In this document: one piece after another, positions 1 through 11,127 of the stretch | How the letters are laid out: every line of letters starts with the position of its first letter | How positions within the stretch are numbered: position 1 is the first letter of the stretch | Origin: Alopecurus myosuroides | Taxonomy: Eukaryota; Streptophyta; Magnoliopsida; Poales; Poaceae | Direction: 5' to 3' | Length of the DNA stretch: 64,000 nt | Assembly (NCBI GenBank): GCA_028641055.1 | Contig: CM054063.1 | Location: 182,534,756 to 182,598,755 of the forward strand | Translations under genes and position numbers: made by a program | The notes under the pieces: model-generated | The model's input: the letters and a program-made list of their open reading frames with translations, nothing else | Database searches by the model: none | Told to the model about the DNA's origin: nothing

Positions 1-2238
1 GTGTTGAGGAACACGAGAAACACTTTCGTCTGATAATGGAAAAGCTGAGGGAATACAAGTTGTATGCCAAGTTTAGCAAGTGTGAATTCTGGTTGGGTGA
101 AGTAGGATTTCTAGGACACGTTGTGTCTAAGGAAGGAATTGCAGTCGACCCCTCAAAGGTTACTGTTGTGACAGAATGGGAACCACCCAAGTATCTGGGA
201 GAAATCCGTAGCTTCTTACACTTGGCTGGATACTATAGGAGGTTCATTGAAAGTTTCTCCAAGATTGCCAAGCCAATGACTGAACTATTGAAGAAAGAGA
301 AGAAGTATGAATGGACTGAAACATGTGAAACCAGTTTTCAAGAGTTGAAGAAGAGATTAGTGTCTGCACCTGTTTTGTGTTTGCCTGATCTGGAGAAGGA
401 ATTCCAAGTTTACTGTGACGCTTCACGTCAAGGATTGGGAAGTGTGCTCAGGCAAGGTGGTAGAGTTGCAGCTTATGCTTCAAGGCAACTTAAGAAACAC
501 GAAGTCAATTACCCCACACATGATCTTGAATTGGCTTCAGTGGTTTATGCCTTGAAGACATGGAGACACTATTTAATGGGGAAACGTTGTGAAGTTTTCA
601 CTGATCACAAGAGTTTGAAGTATATATTCACTCAGAAGGATTTGAACATGAGACAAAGGAGATGGTTGGAACTCATCAAGGACTATGATCTGAGTCTACA
701 ATACCATCCTAGTAAAGCAACCGTAGTCGCTAATGCTTTGAGTCGTAAGGTATATGTAAACTGTCTCTCAACCGAAGTGATATCCCAGGATCTATGTAAA
801 GCCCTCCAAGACCTTAGTTTGGAAGTGGTACCTGAAGGATTTGTAACATCACTAGTGGTTCAACCAACACCGATGGATAAAATCCGTAAAAGTGAGGAAG
901 GAGATAAGGAAATAGAGGCAATCAAGAAAACCTTGAAGGAAGCACTAAGTGAAGGAAAGACCACAGAATTCAGGGAGGGTGAGCAAGGAACTATTTGGTT
1001 TGAGAAACGTATCTGTGTACCCAATGACCCTGAGTTGAGGAAGCTGATTTTTCAAGAAGCCCGTGAGTCACCTTATTCCATTCACCCTGGTAACACCAGA
1101 ATGTACATGGACTTGAAGGAAAGATTCTGGTGGAACAATTTGAAAAGAGATATAGCAGAATACATAGCCAAATGTGATGTTTGTAATAAGGTAAAGGATA
1201 TACACCAGAAACCAGCGAGATTGTTGCAACCATTGCGGGTACCAGACTGGAAATGGGACCAAATTGGTATGGACTTTATCACTAGATTACCCCGAACCAA
1301 ATCAGGGTATGATTCAATTTGGGTAGTAGTTGATCGTTTGACAAAGATAGCTCACTTTGTGCCCGTAAAGACCACATATACTAGAGCTAAGTTGGCTGAT
1401 ATTTATATGAAGAAAATTGTCTGTCTTCATGGTGTACCCAAGAGTATTGTGTCAGACAGAGGTACCCAGTTTACCTCGCACTTTTGGAAGCAACTGCATG
1501 AATCATTAGGAACCAGATTAGAGTTCAGAACAACATTTCACTCTCGGACAGATGGCCAAACTGAGAGAGTAAATCAGATTTTGGAGGACATGCTGAGAGC
1601 ATGTGTCCTAGACTATGGATCTAGTTGGGGTGACAACTTACCCTATGCAGAATTATCTTACAACAATAGTTATCAAGCTAGTATTGAGATGGCACCATTT
1701 GAAGCCCTGTATGGAAAGAAGTGTACCACACCCCTGTTGTGGAGTGGTTAGAAGTTTCTTTGGTCCTGACATCATCCAAAAAGCTGAGGAGAAAGTTAGA
1801 TTAATCAAAGATAGATTGAAGATAGCTCAGTCAAGACAGAAGAGCTATGCTGATAACAAGCGTAGAGATGTTTCTTACGAAACAGGAGATAGAGTATACT
1901 TGAGAGTATCACCCCTTAGAGGTGTGAAGAGATTTGGAATCAAAGGAAAACTAGCGCCACGATTCATAGGACCATTCAAAGTGATGTCCCGCAAAGGAGA
2001 AGTAGCCTATGAATTGGAATTACCAGAAGTACTTTCAGCAGTACACAATGTGTTCCATGTCAGTCAGCTGAAGAAATGTCATCCTGAGATGTCAGAAACT
2101 GCCTTGAGCGATACAGTACCCCTAGGAAAGGTACAAATAGAAAGTGACCTGACTTATGAGGAGAAACCCATAAAAATCCTAGAAAGAGCTGAGAGGAATA
2201 CCCGTACCAAGACCATCAAATTTTGCAAGGTTCAGTGA
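1..2238 (+). pseudogene. Ty3/gypsy pol, 3' part: RT end, RNase H, integrase, chromodomain (frameshifted)
   Basis: The frame is open from position 3 and enters at the end of the RT domain ([11 protein letters not shown] near residue 30). RNase H follows (YCDAS about 130, [10 protein letters not shown] about 195). Integrase has the H-H-C-C zinc region around 355-395 and DDE residues in [18 protein letters not shown] and DGQTERVNQ. The frame stops at 1749-1751 (TAG). Homology resumes in another frame from about 1745 (FFGPDI) to 2238 with the integrase C-terminal module (FHVSQLKKCH) and the start of a chromodomain. That second frame ends in a TGA at 2236-2238, where the chromodomain family normally has a tryptophan, and recognisable chromodomain-like sequence follows the stop. 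So there is one small deletion or frameshift and one premature stop. The product would join cDNA processing and integration steps in the family, but this copy cannot make an intact protein. Confidence 0.88.
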
Positions 2239-2343
2239 AATCACCACACCGAGGAAGAAGCAACCTGGGAACGGGAAGAAGACCTCGGAGAAGATCACCC
2301 TCACCTATTTGCTAGCCTTTCCGAAGCCCGACGACGTGCTTGA

Positions 2344-2360
2344 TCTTAAGGGGGTTAGTC
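2344..2360 (+). other. Polypurine tract / 3' LTR junction
   Basis: The purine-rich stretch AAGGGGG lies a few bases before the LTR start at 2361. This is the expected place for the plus-strand primer of reverse transcription. The call rests on position and composition only. Confidence 0.6.
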
Positions 2361-5300
2361 TGTAACATCCTAAAAATTTCAAAAAGAATAAACCAACATG
2401 CATACATATCATCATAACATAGTCACACAAAAGTGAATTTAAAAAAAATTAAACATCACTAAACAAAAAACCAATGTGAATTCATCTCCAAAAATAATCC
2501 CTTTAATGGCTCCATGCAATTTACCTATAGTAAAAATTTAAATTAATATTTCAAAATCACCAAAACATTTAAATAGTTTGAACCTTACAAATTGTACTTT
2601 TACAAATTCCTCTAAATGAGTTTTACTCATTTTGTTTTATTTGGGTTTCCTTCCTTGAATAAAAATAAAACAGAAAAGAAAAATAGTTTAGAACAAAAAA
2701 AAAGAGAAAAGAAGAAAAAACAGCCAGCCCAGCCCAACTGACCCTCTCTCTCCCCTCCCCCTCGCGCGAAGCCCACTGGGCCTTGTCCCTAACGACCGCG
2801 CGCGCACGTTGAAGCTAGCCGGGGGCGCACCATCTTCTCTGGCTGCCAGGTGGGCCCGGGTGACGCCACGCTCACGTCGTGGTGGCGACTACCCCTAACC
2901 TCCCTCTGTTTTTACCGGGAGAACACCGCGCACGCGCCACACTTCCGCCACTCCTCTGTGCCGTTCCGCAACTCCCCGAGAGCACCAGCCCCCGTCTCCC
3001 CCTTCCGATCTCCTCAAACCCCCTCTGAAAATACGCCCCAGGGCTGCCGCAATCGCTCGCCGGAAAGTGCCACGGCCGCCACCGTCCGCCTCCATTTTAA
3101 GCACGGTGAGCCACCTCGAACTCCCCTCCCATATCCCCCATTCGTTTCCCCTCTGTCGTGCGCTCCTCTCTGACCAGTCTCGCGACCTCACCTGCAGCAG
3201 AGCAACCGCGCCATCGACGTCGCTGCCTCACCGGAGCCGCGCCGTCTCCGACCTCCTCCCTTTGTCTCTCCCGGAAGCGAGAGCGCCCGCCGTGAAGCCC
3301 ATCGCCCTCGCCGTGCCTTGCTGCACCTTTGCAACCACTCCAACGAGCTCGAGGGCCATGGAAGCTTAACTCCGGCGAAATCTCCGAGCAATCCACCACC
3401 GCGACGCCATCTCCGACCAGTTCCCGCCGGCGAGCCCCTCTCTGTCCTTTTTTCACCGTCCGATTCAATCCAAACGGCCAGGCTTAGAATGTCTCTGCGA
3501 AACGGTATCCTCCAATTAGGTTGCGCCACTTGGCCGCTGAGTCAACATACAGTCAGCCCCCCCGGATTTAAATCAATTTGATTTCATTTCAAAAACAGAA
3601 ACATCTGTCCCACTGTAAATTCAATAGAAAAATAAATATTGATCCAAAAATTGTGAGACTTGAACCTATAGAAAGCTAATAAAAGTTTCTACCCAAATAT
3701 AAAAAAATATTAGGTAGTCTCTGCAGAAATTTTTGGAGTAGTTTTTAAATTGCCAAAACCACTCATAAACACCAATTAATTCATAGTTTGAGTTCTACTA
3801 TCCCAATTTTGTTAATTTTGTAGTCTCCGGATTCCTTAGAACTTGTAGAAAACCATGGAACCAGTGACAACCAAAATTGTATCGTGCACACACTTTCTAT
3901 TTCAAATTTGGTCAAATCAGTAATTTGTCCATAATTCAAATTCTAAAATGTATTTTTGAGTAAAATCAATTGGTCACCTTGGTATTAGTACCCTCTGTCC
4001 ATAGAGATCAATGACCAATTTTACAGAAAATTAAAAGTGTGTTTAAAATTAATTTAATCTAGAGATCTATTAATGGACTACTAAATGAGAGTAATTAAAT
4101 TAATGCATTGAAATAAATCTTAACCAGAGCCTTGTGTCAACTAAATAAACCTCATATAATGCCAAACAAACCTCAACACTACATCTAACATGTGTAAAAA
4201 AAAATCTTGCATTAATGCATGCATACATGTTTATGTTTGTATTGTTTGAGTGGTATGTTTATGCTTGAATTGTTATTGCTTGTTTAGATTTTGGAGAAGA
4301 CCAATACAACACCTCTGATTGTTGTGTTTGTGCTGGTTGCTGCTACCAAGGCAAGTGATGCTCATGTCCCACTTTTTATATTGCATTAGAGTTTTCAGTA
4401 GTATGCATCTTAGGTTTTTTCAGATATTTTCCAAGTATGCTATGCTCAGAAAACCTAATAGTGTGTAGCCAACCTGAAACCCCTGTTAGGTACTAGTTTA
4501 GAAATACTAGAATGCTGTCACAACTGTTGTTGTTACTTGTTGGGTTGTGATGTTTTGAAAATTGAAAATTAACAACCCAATGAAACACCTGGGTGGATTG
4601 GTATGAATGGATTATGTTGAGTGGCTACTCAGGGCCATGTTCATGGTGGATTTAGCCATGGATGTGGTGGTTATCACCTGTGGTTACACTTGTGGATTGC
4701 CACCCAGGATTAAAGAGATTTGTAGATCTTCACTGTTTAGTTAGCTTCCAGTGCAGCCTTGAGGTAATATGGGCTCTGCCAAGATTAAGTAAGTTGTGGG
4801 GGTTCATCCTATTGTATGACATTGGGTGGTAGAATTTTAGGAGCGTCGAGTCATGCTGGTATGGTTGAATCCCTCTTCCCAAAGATCTTGTCTCATTCTT
4901 CCCTCGGGGAGGATGAGTCTCAAGGTGAAAGTGCACAACCTCTGTAGAGTTTAAAAACTAAGATCTTAGCCATGTCCCCGGTTATGGGCCAGTTGAGCAG
5001 CTAGACAGAGTTGATACCGAAGGATCTCCTCATGTTTCCTGAATAATATAAAACATGGTAGAAACCCCTTTTAGGGCACATGGTGGATTTAGCCATGATG
5101 CCACAATCAAACCTCATGGTGGATTTGGCCATGATGATTTACTAAACTTCATGGTGGATTTAGCCATGATGGTTTTCAAACTTCATGGTCGATTTAGACA
5201 TGATGATTTATCAACCTTAATGGTGGATTTAGCCATGATAGTTGAACCAAAGTTTTCATTTTTATGAAAATGGTTTACAAATATAGGACAAAATTGGCTT

Positions 5301-5751
5301 TATGCAAATAGCCTAGACTCCACCAGCCAAATATCATGTAGCTAGTTATTCCTCAAAACTTCCACCATACAAGTGTCACTTGCCAGTACATTGTTTGTAC
5401 TGACTTACTCCCCTGTGGGGGCTGCATATTCCAACATGCAGGTCATTCGGATGATGAGTAACTGTTTAGGATCTCGAGCCTACATCCCAACATGTCTGCC
5501 TGTGGCACATGAAGAGAAGGAAGCTCATTAAAGAATTGTTTCCGTTGTATTTGCTTTGAACTCTGTTATTTGGGGCTAGTCCATGTTGACTATCCATTTG
5601 TAAGACTATTTTATTTCGTATCGACTGGATCATACGTTGTAGAATGATGCTATTGTTATGAATATTCAGTTTGTCATGTGTATGCTATAAGTGATCCCGG
5701 GAATAGCAGGTACACATGTATTCTACCTTTGTGAAAAGGTAGGGTGCTACA
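2361..5751 (+). repeat. 3' LTR of element 1, about 3.39 kb
   Basis: It starts with TGTAACATCC right after the polypurine tract and ends GTGCTACA, the usual TG...CA ends. At 3391 bases it is long for an LTR. An AT-rich start (2361-2720) is followed by a GC-rich block (about 2760-3500) that is open in several frames on both strands but has no recognisable protein. AT-rich sequence and a five-copy minisatellite (5079-5240) follow. The open frames in the GC-rich block look like compositional artefacts. The LTR-like piece at 52150-53246 starts with the same ten bases and has a similar layout, so it may be a distant relative. Confidence 0.85.
5079..5240 (+). repeat. Minisatellite within the element 1 LTR
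   Basis: A unit of about 35-40 bases with the core TGGTGGATTTAGCCATGATG recurs five times with small changes. One related isolated copy lies near 4642-4662. Translated, it gives a meaningless repeated peptide. Confidence 0.8.
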
Positions 5752-6465
5752 ACTAGCAACGGAAAGCATGCAAGATCACAAATAGCATATGCAATAAAGA
5801 CTATAATCAACTTGGCATAAGTTCAATATTCATCGGATCCCAGCAAACACAGCACATAAAATTATATAAGATCAATCTCGATCATGTTAGGCAGCTCACG
5901 AGATCTAAACATGGAGGCATATGAGGAGGAGACAACCATCTAGCTACTGCTATGGACCCGTAGTCCAAGGATGAACTACTCACGCATCACTCCGGAGGCA
6001 GGCATGGTGATGTAGAGGCCTCCGGTGATGATTTCCTCTCCAGCAGGGTGCCGGAGACAGCTTCAGAACCCCCCTGATCTAGGGTTGACGATGACGGCGG
6101 CTGCGGAAGTTTTCGGGGATATTTGGAGCCCTGGGGGCCCCACAACACCAGGTGGCGCGGCCAAGGGGGGCACCCCATGGTGTGGCCCCCTTGGTGCCCG
6201 TCTTTGACTCCTCTTCGGTCTTCTGGATGCTTCCGGGGAAAATAGGCACTTCGGGCTCTGTGGGGTCCAATTCCAAGAATATTTCCAAAACAACTTTTCT
6301 GAAACAAAAAACAGTAGAAAACAGGAAACTGGCACTTGGCATCTTGTTAATATGTTAGTCCTGGAAAACTTTTAAAAATGCTATAAATAAGGGAGAAAAC
6401 AAGTAGCAATTGGCATAATATTATCATGGAGCATCAAAAATTATAGATACGTTGGAGACGTATCA
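5752..6465 (-). mobile_element. Inverted gypsy-type LTR fragment (X)
   Basis: On the minus strand the LTR begins at 6465 with TGATACGTCTCCAACGTATC and runs left to 5752, where element 1 interrupts it. It is closely similar to the split LTR at 30032-30448 plus 51053-51437, in the opposite orientation (shared blocks around the GTGAGTAGTTCATCC motif and the GCTGGGATCCGATGAAT motif). CAAAC at 6466-6470 is the expected flank. The missing 3' end of the LTR should lie beyond the left edge of the window. Such LTRs are very common in Triticeae gypsy families; the family name is not certain. Confidence 0.75.
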
Positions 6466-7620
6466 CAAACACACATAAGTTAGGGATAATTTTTTTTGTA
6501 TATCGGTAGGTCCAGATCAACTAGGAGTATCATCGGAACAGTGTTTCTGCGTGATATATATATTCTATATATCAGAGAGAGTTTGTATTGAGGGTACTGG
6601 ATGTCCCAGAGTAATAGAAACACTTTCTATTACTACCGAAATTTATTCCGGAGTTGTTCTGAGAGAGAAATTGAGGTTGCACACTTTACAAAGAAAGTGC
6701 AGGGTGGCATGAGATGTCTAGAGGTGTCGGAAATATATTTATGCCATCATTAGATAATATTGATAATTTTATCCAAAGGGGTCATAGTGTTCCGGAAGAG
6801 GTTCAGGCAAAAACCGAGAAGTGTGGGAGTGCCGGAGGGGGAGAAGAATGCCCCTCATGGCCGAAACTAATTTTAGGGGCTGCTAGGTGGGCCCTAGGAC
6901 ACAACATATTGGTACTTGATACCCAAGTATTTTTCCTGGATTTATTGGAGAGAAAAAGGAGAAAATAAAAAGGGAAAAAGAAAAAAAAGGAAAAGGGGAG
7001 TTGGACTTGGACTCCATATGGAGTCTAATTCGAGTTGGGCAAAGAGAGAGGGGTGCGGGCACCTCCTTGGTGCGGCTAGCACCTCCTCCTAGCCCAACAA
7101 GGACTCCTCCTCTCCCTTTGGTATTTCTCCCTCTCCTCCAACTATAAAAGGACCCTCGAGGCTATAGCCAAATCCTAATTTTGAGAGCAGTCTTCTCTTT
7201 GTCTCTCTAGTCTAATTAGAGCCCCTCTAATTGAATTAGAGCTTCTTATAATTGAGTTTTTAAGGTGTCCTCTTCCAATTGGATGTACCTTCTAATTATT
7301 CTCTCTCTCTCTCATGTGTTGAGAACTCAACCTTCATATACACATTCAGCGTCTAGTCCCGGACGGTGAAGCGATGCAGAATTTTTCCTGGCGTATGCGT
7401 GTATATTCTCAGAGGGGTAACAGGTGAGACCCTCACTTTGCTGGATCAAGGTGCTGGATACAGGGATTCAGCAACATCCTCACCCACAGACTTGTGCGTG
7501 AGGACTTTCTACATGCTTCATCCACATTGTCATCAACACCTCTTCCGCTTCTATGGTGTCTGGTACACGATTTCGAGAACTAGATCTTGGAATTATTATT
7601 CTCTTGTATCTGCATAGTTA
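6466..7620 (+). mobile_element. LTR-like non-coding sequence, family unknown
   Basis: There is no long protein-like frame. The stretch has an LTR-like arrangement: a purine-rich A/G tract (about 6950-7000), a TATA box (TATAAAA, 7143-7149), and a pyrimidine-rich leader with CT repeats (7301-7317). It resembles the promoter half of a copia-type LTR, but I could not find both ends or a target duplication. It could be a truncated solo LTR. Confidence 0.4.
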
Positions 7621-10236
7621 GATCTTGGCAAGTGTGTAGCATGCATGGCAAAATTTTTAAATTCCCGTATATACAACCTAGTAGATCCCGCGCCGTCGGC
7701 TTTGTCCTCATTTTCAGCCATTCGCTCGACCGCACAAAATAGCTGCGTGGACGAGGACTTGTCCCCTCCTGCCGTCTCGCCGCTCTTTCTCCTCATATAC
7801 TCGCATGCTACCTTCTCGTTGTTTCCACCAAATATAGAAAAAGAGGAGAAGTAGAGGGCGAGTGAGTAGTTTGCATGACCACCACACAACAATGGACTAC
7901 GATCCAGTGACTTCTACCACGTAACTTGACCCATTTGTTTTTTTTCTCTGAGGGAAACGGAACTTTACCTATCGGGGTGCTCTCTGATTCCCAACCTTTG
8001 GACATGATTGATCCAAAATTTAGGAAAGTTATTATGGAGCACCATGGACACGTGTCACTCCTCTAGCACCCTCGGCTCCTTTTTAATCTCACCTGGAGCC
8101 CTCTGCGCGAGCTGGCCCTGGCATTGATGGTACAGTTGCATTGATAGACCACTATGTTTGCGTGCATTCATGCCATGCATGGCTGCGGGTTCTCTCGTTT
8201 AGGCGCGAGTCGGGCTCCGTTTTACCGATCAAGCTCTCGAGCGCGACGAATTACTCCCTCCGCCCGCGTACAAGTTTGAGGAGCACCTTAAAATCTTATG
8301 GATAGATTTTTTTCTTCCACAATGTATAAGAGCATCTCAACAGCTCATATAAACTTGGTCATCTATATATCCATATAGAAGTTCGTGTAAAAAGATTCCA
8401 TTTTAGGGCTCCTTTGATTCATGGGATAAGAAAAATATAGCAATAGAAAAACTGCAGGATTGGAATGCCCATGTCTAGTTGAATCCTATAGGAATCAAAG
8501 GAGCATGCCAACCAACAACTTTTACTCACTACAGAGTGGGACATCGTAGCACACCAACTTGCTATTTTTACTCAATGAAAATGGTGGTACACTGGGATAG
8601 CGGGGAATAGGAGGAGAGGGCACAAAAGTGGTGACAGTGACGCGACGAGCTCTAGCAGGAGATGGAGTGGTAGTCGCTCCACCGGGAGATGGGCTGGTGG
8701 CCACAGCTTGATCTGAAGAGCAAAACCCTAACAAATCGACAAATCAGCTTCTGGGTCTCCGCATCGATGAAGGGCAGAGGAGGAGCAGGCATCGGTTGTA
8801 GCTCTCGTACCAGCGGCGAGTCCTGCTCCGCCATGCACCTACGGGCATGGTCGCGTGTCCCTGAATTAACGCGAAATCCCTATTTTGCCCCATCCCCTGA
8901 AAAACGAAATTACAGGAGATCACACCGTCTCACGAGCTCGCTTCATCTCCGGTACGCGAGATTGCATCGCCACTGCGGCTCATCGTTAGGCACCATTTAA
9001 ACACGTCCCCACTGGTCAATAGCGCACACGCGAGATGAGCCGTGTGAAGAAGCGTTCATGTTCAACAAAGCGATGGCAGAGCGGATCCGAGCCATCCATG
9101 CACTCCATCCAACACCGGACACATTTGTGGGGGAGGTGGCCTGCGAAGCCCCAGATCCTCGCACCAATTGAATAATGGGATGATTCAGGGTCATTCTGGG
9201 CTTTGCACATGATGGAAAGGGCATATTAAGACTCCCATCCATCCACCACTAGGTAAGTGAAGAAAACTTCAGGTTAGCCTCTGTTGGGCAAAAAGAAAGA
9301 AAGAAAACCAAGAGAGAATGGAACGAGAGTAAGTTAAAGAAAGAGTTTGGAATCAAGCAACCGGCGTTTACCATAAGATTGTGAAGTCAAAATTCACTAC
9401 CTTGTCTCCTTCAAGTTCTGGTTCCAGTATCTTTGATGAGCATCCCTAACCATTGTGCCTTAAATCTTGTTGTTATGTCTTGATGTATGAGACCTAATAT
9501 TTTCTAGAGAAGAACTTTCTATCCTACCTTCATAATAGTGGAAAGAATTGGGTGGCTTGGCCCGTGGTTTTCCCCTCATTTTTCGAGGTTTTCCACGTAA
9601 AAAAATCGGTGCCCCATATGTTAGTTTGCTACTGTAGTTTTCAGTTTAGAAAACGTTTCATCGGACCAAGTGCGATACTATTTCCTCCATATATGCTGAT
9701 GCATATGTTTTCTTCCAATAAAGAGTTAGTACACGGTTGGTGCTAAAGTTACGAGTTATTTCGCTGCGTATTTTCAGGGCTAAGAATGTGGTAATGTCAT
9801 TTAGGATAATCGGACAGATTCCCATCCCGGGGTCACGCTTCGGTTGTGTGCAGCCACGCATCATCGTGGTCGCCTCATCGGCTCATACATCGTCGTCGCC
9901 CTTCGCCACCGCCGCTGGAGCAGTAGCCAAGTAGGAGCAGCCGCCGTGCCGTCGCCTCTGTTGGACGCATGTTCTGTTTAACCTGGAAGTTCGAACCAAA
10001 TTTGAGAGCTTGATGCAAACACACGAGTTTTCCTTTTTATTCATTCCTCCCGTACAATCTGTTACTACCACGATCTGAACAATATCCTGAAAAACTGTAA
10101 ACCACAAATAATTGCTGATCGAACCTGTACACACGTACTACTCAGTGCTCTGGCAGAGCCAACATCTCTCTGATCTCTTAGCTTGATCAGGTCAGGCCAT
10201 CTATCTTGGCCTGAACGCGAGTCGCAGTTCTTACAA
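7621..10236. other. Intergenic, no supported gene; MITE remnants
   Basis: Open frames here are short and show no recognisable domain. A Tourist-like MITE lies at 8406-8504. A lone CTCCCTCCG motif near 8264-8272 is a possible Stowaway end. Nothing else can be supported. Confidence 0.6.
8406..8504. mobile_element. Tourist-like MITE
   Basis: The left end GGGCTCCTTTGATTC follows TTA. The right end, GAATCAAAGGAGC, is its inverted complement. At 99 bases with a TTA flank on the left it fits PIF/Harbinger-derived MITEs. The right target copy is not preserved. Confidence 0.55.
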
Positions 10237-10974
10237 CTACATTATGCTGCAACCGGGGTCCTGTTCTTGATGCTGATAAGCAGGAGCAGGGTAGGAGTAA
10301 ACAGGGTAGGACGGCGGCATGGCGTTGTACTGCTGGTATGCAGGGTACGAAACCGGCGCCACCGCATTCTGAGGGTAGCCGCCTCCACCACCGCTGCCGC
10401 CGCCCTTGGAACTACCACCCTCCTTGCCGCCGAAGCTCATGCCACTGCCGCCGCCGCCACCATCTGCTCCGCCGTATCCGTAGCCGTCCTTCTTCTTTTC
10501 ACCGCCGTACCCATATGCGCCATAGCCGTCCTTCTTCTTGTCGTCACCGTACCCATATGCGCCGTAGGCGTCCTTCTTCTTGTCGTCACCGGATGAAACG
10601 CTGAGGAGCTCGGCGTAGCCCAGACCGCGGCGGAGCATCGTCGTCAGCGTGATCGGGTCGACGCCGTCCCCGACGATGATTATCTTGTCCCCCTCCATCG
10701 TCGCGGATGTCACGCCTGCATGATTCAGCACGTACTACTTGTTATCATTAAGAAGAAGATAACACGATGAAATATGGATTAAATGTTGTCAGTGGCTTGT
10801 TCGTACCTGCCATGCCAACAGCGGCCTTGAAGGCCTTCCTCCTCTTCCTCTCGTCATCCAGCGCCAACTTGAGAACAATCTTTTGCTGCAACAAATCGGG
10901 AAAACATATTCAGATCGATGCACAAAAATCGAGCAAGCTAAGCGGGGCCTTAATTAGTAACATACCTTAACCAT
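10237..10974 (-). CDS. Small HMA-domain isoprenylated protein (HIPP-like), 3 exons
   Basis: Exons on the minus strand are 10974-10966, 10885-10807 and 10715-10237, with GT-AG introns and consistent phases, giving 188 residues. Residues 1-68 form a heavy-metal-associated (HMA) fold, beginning MVKQKIVLKLALDDERKRKA. The usual metal-binding CxxC between the first strand and helix is absent (LDDERKRK), so metal binding is doubtful. Residues about 70-150 are low complexity, with repeated KKKDGYGAYGYG blocks and glycine runs, followed by a P/Y-rich tail. The C-terminus is CSIM, a CaaX box for farnesylation, so membrane anchoring is expected. Such grass proteins are called HIPPs or small HMA proteins. 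Some relatives are bound by fungal effectors or donate integrated HMA domains to immune receptors; that is family knowledge, not shown here. The very short first exon (three codons) is typical of the family. Confidence 0.85.
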
Positions 10975-11120
10975 CTTGCAACTTGCAGGGAGTCTCACAC
11001 AATCTCTAGATTAGACAGTACACTGGCAGAACTAGCTACTTGAAGAGTGCGTTTGCTTTTGTGCAATGTGACAAATGAAAGTGATGAGCCGCTTCTTATG
11101 AGCAAGAAGACACTCTGGTC

Positions 11121-11127
11121 TTTTATA
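11121..11127 (-). promoter_or_regulatory. TATA box of the HMA-protein gene
   Basis: TATAAAA on the minus strand lies about 150 bases upstream of the ATG at 10974, leaving room for a leader of about 110-120 bases. It is placed by position and consensus only. Confidence 0.6.

Larger units (their letters stand above)
1..5751 (+). mobile_element. Ty3/gypsy chromovirus-like element 1, 3' part with 3' LTR
   Basis: The left end of the window lies inside an LTR retrotransposon. Pol (RT end, RNase H, integrase, chromodomain-like tail) runs to 2238. A purine-rich tract follows at about 2346-2356, and then an LTR from 2361 (TGTAACATCC) to 5751 (GTGCTACA). The integrase-to-LTR order is that of Ty3/gypsy, and the C-terminal chromodomain-like tail points to the Tekay-type chromovirus group (inference). 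The right flank (ACTAG, 5752-5756) should be the target duplication, but its partner is outside the window. The element was inserted into an inverted LTR that resumes at 5752. I do not assign a family name. Confidence 0.88.

Noticed and set aside
2850..3581. Several overlapping frames of about 100 codons on both strands
   Set aside because: They lie in the GC-rich block of the element 1 LTR. None has a domain and the composition explains them.
8997..9242. Overlapping minus-strand frames of 64-81 codons with a few cysteines
   Set aside because: There is no recognisable domain, the competing frames overlap, and no splice or promoter signal supports them.
10183..10596. A 137-codon plus-strand frame rich in Ala/Thr/Val
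   Set aside because: It is the complement of the Gly/Lys/Tyr-rich repeats of the HMA-protein gene, whose splice sites and CaaX box are convincing.
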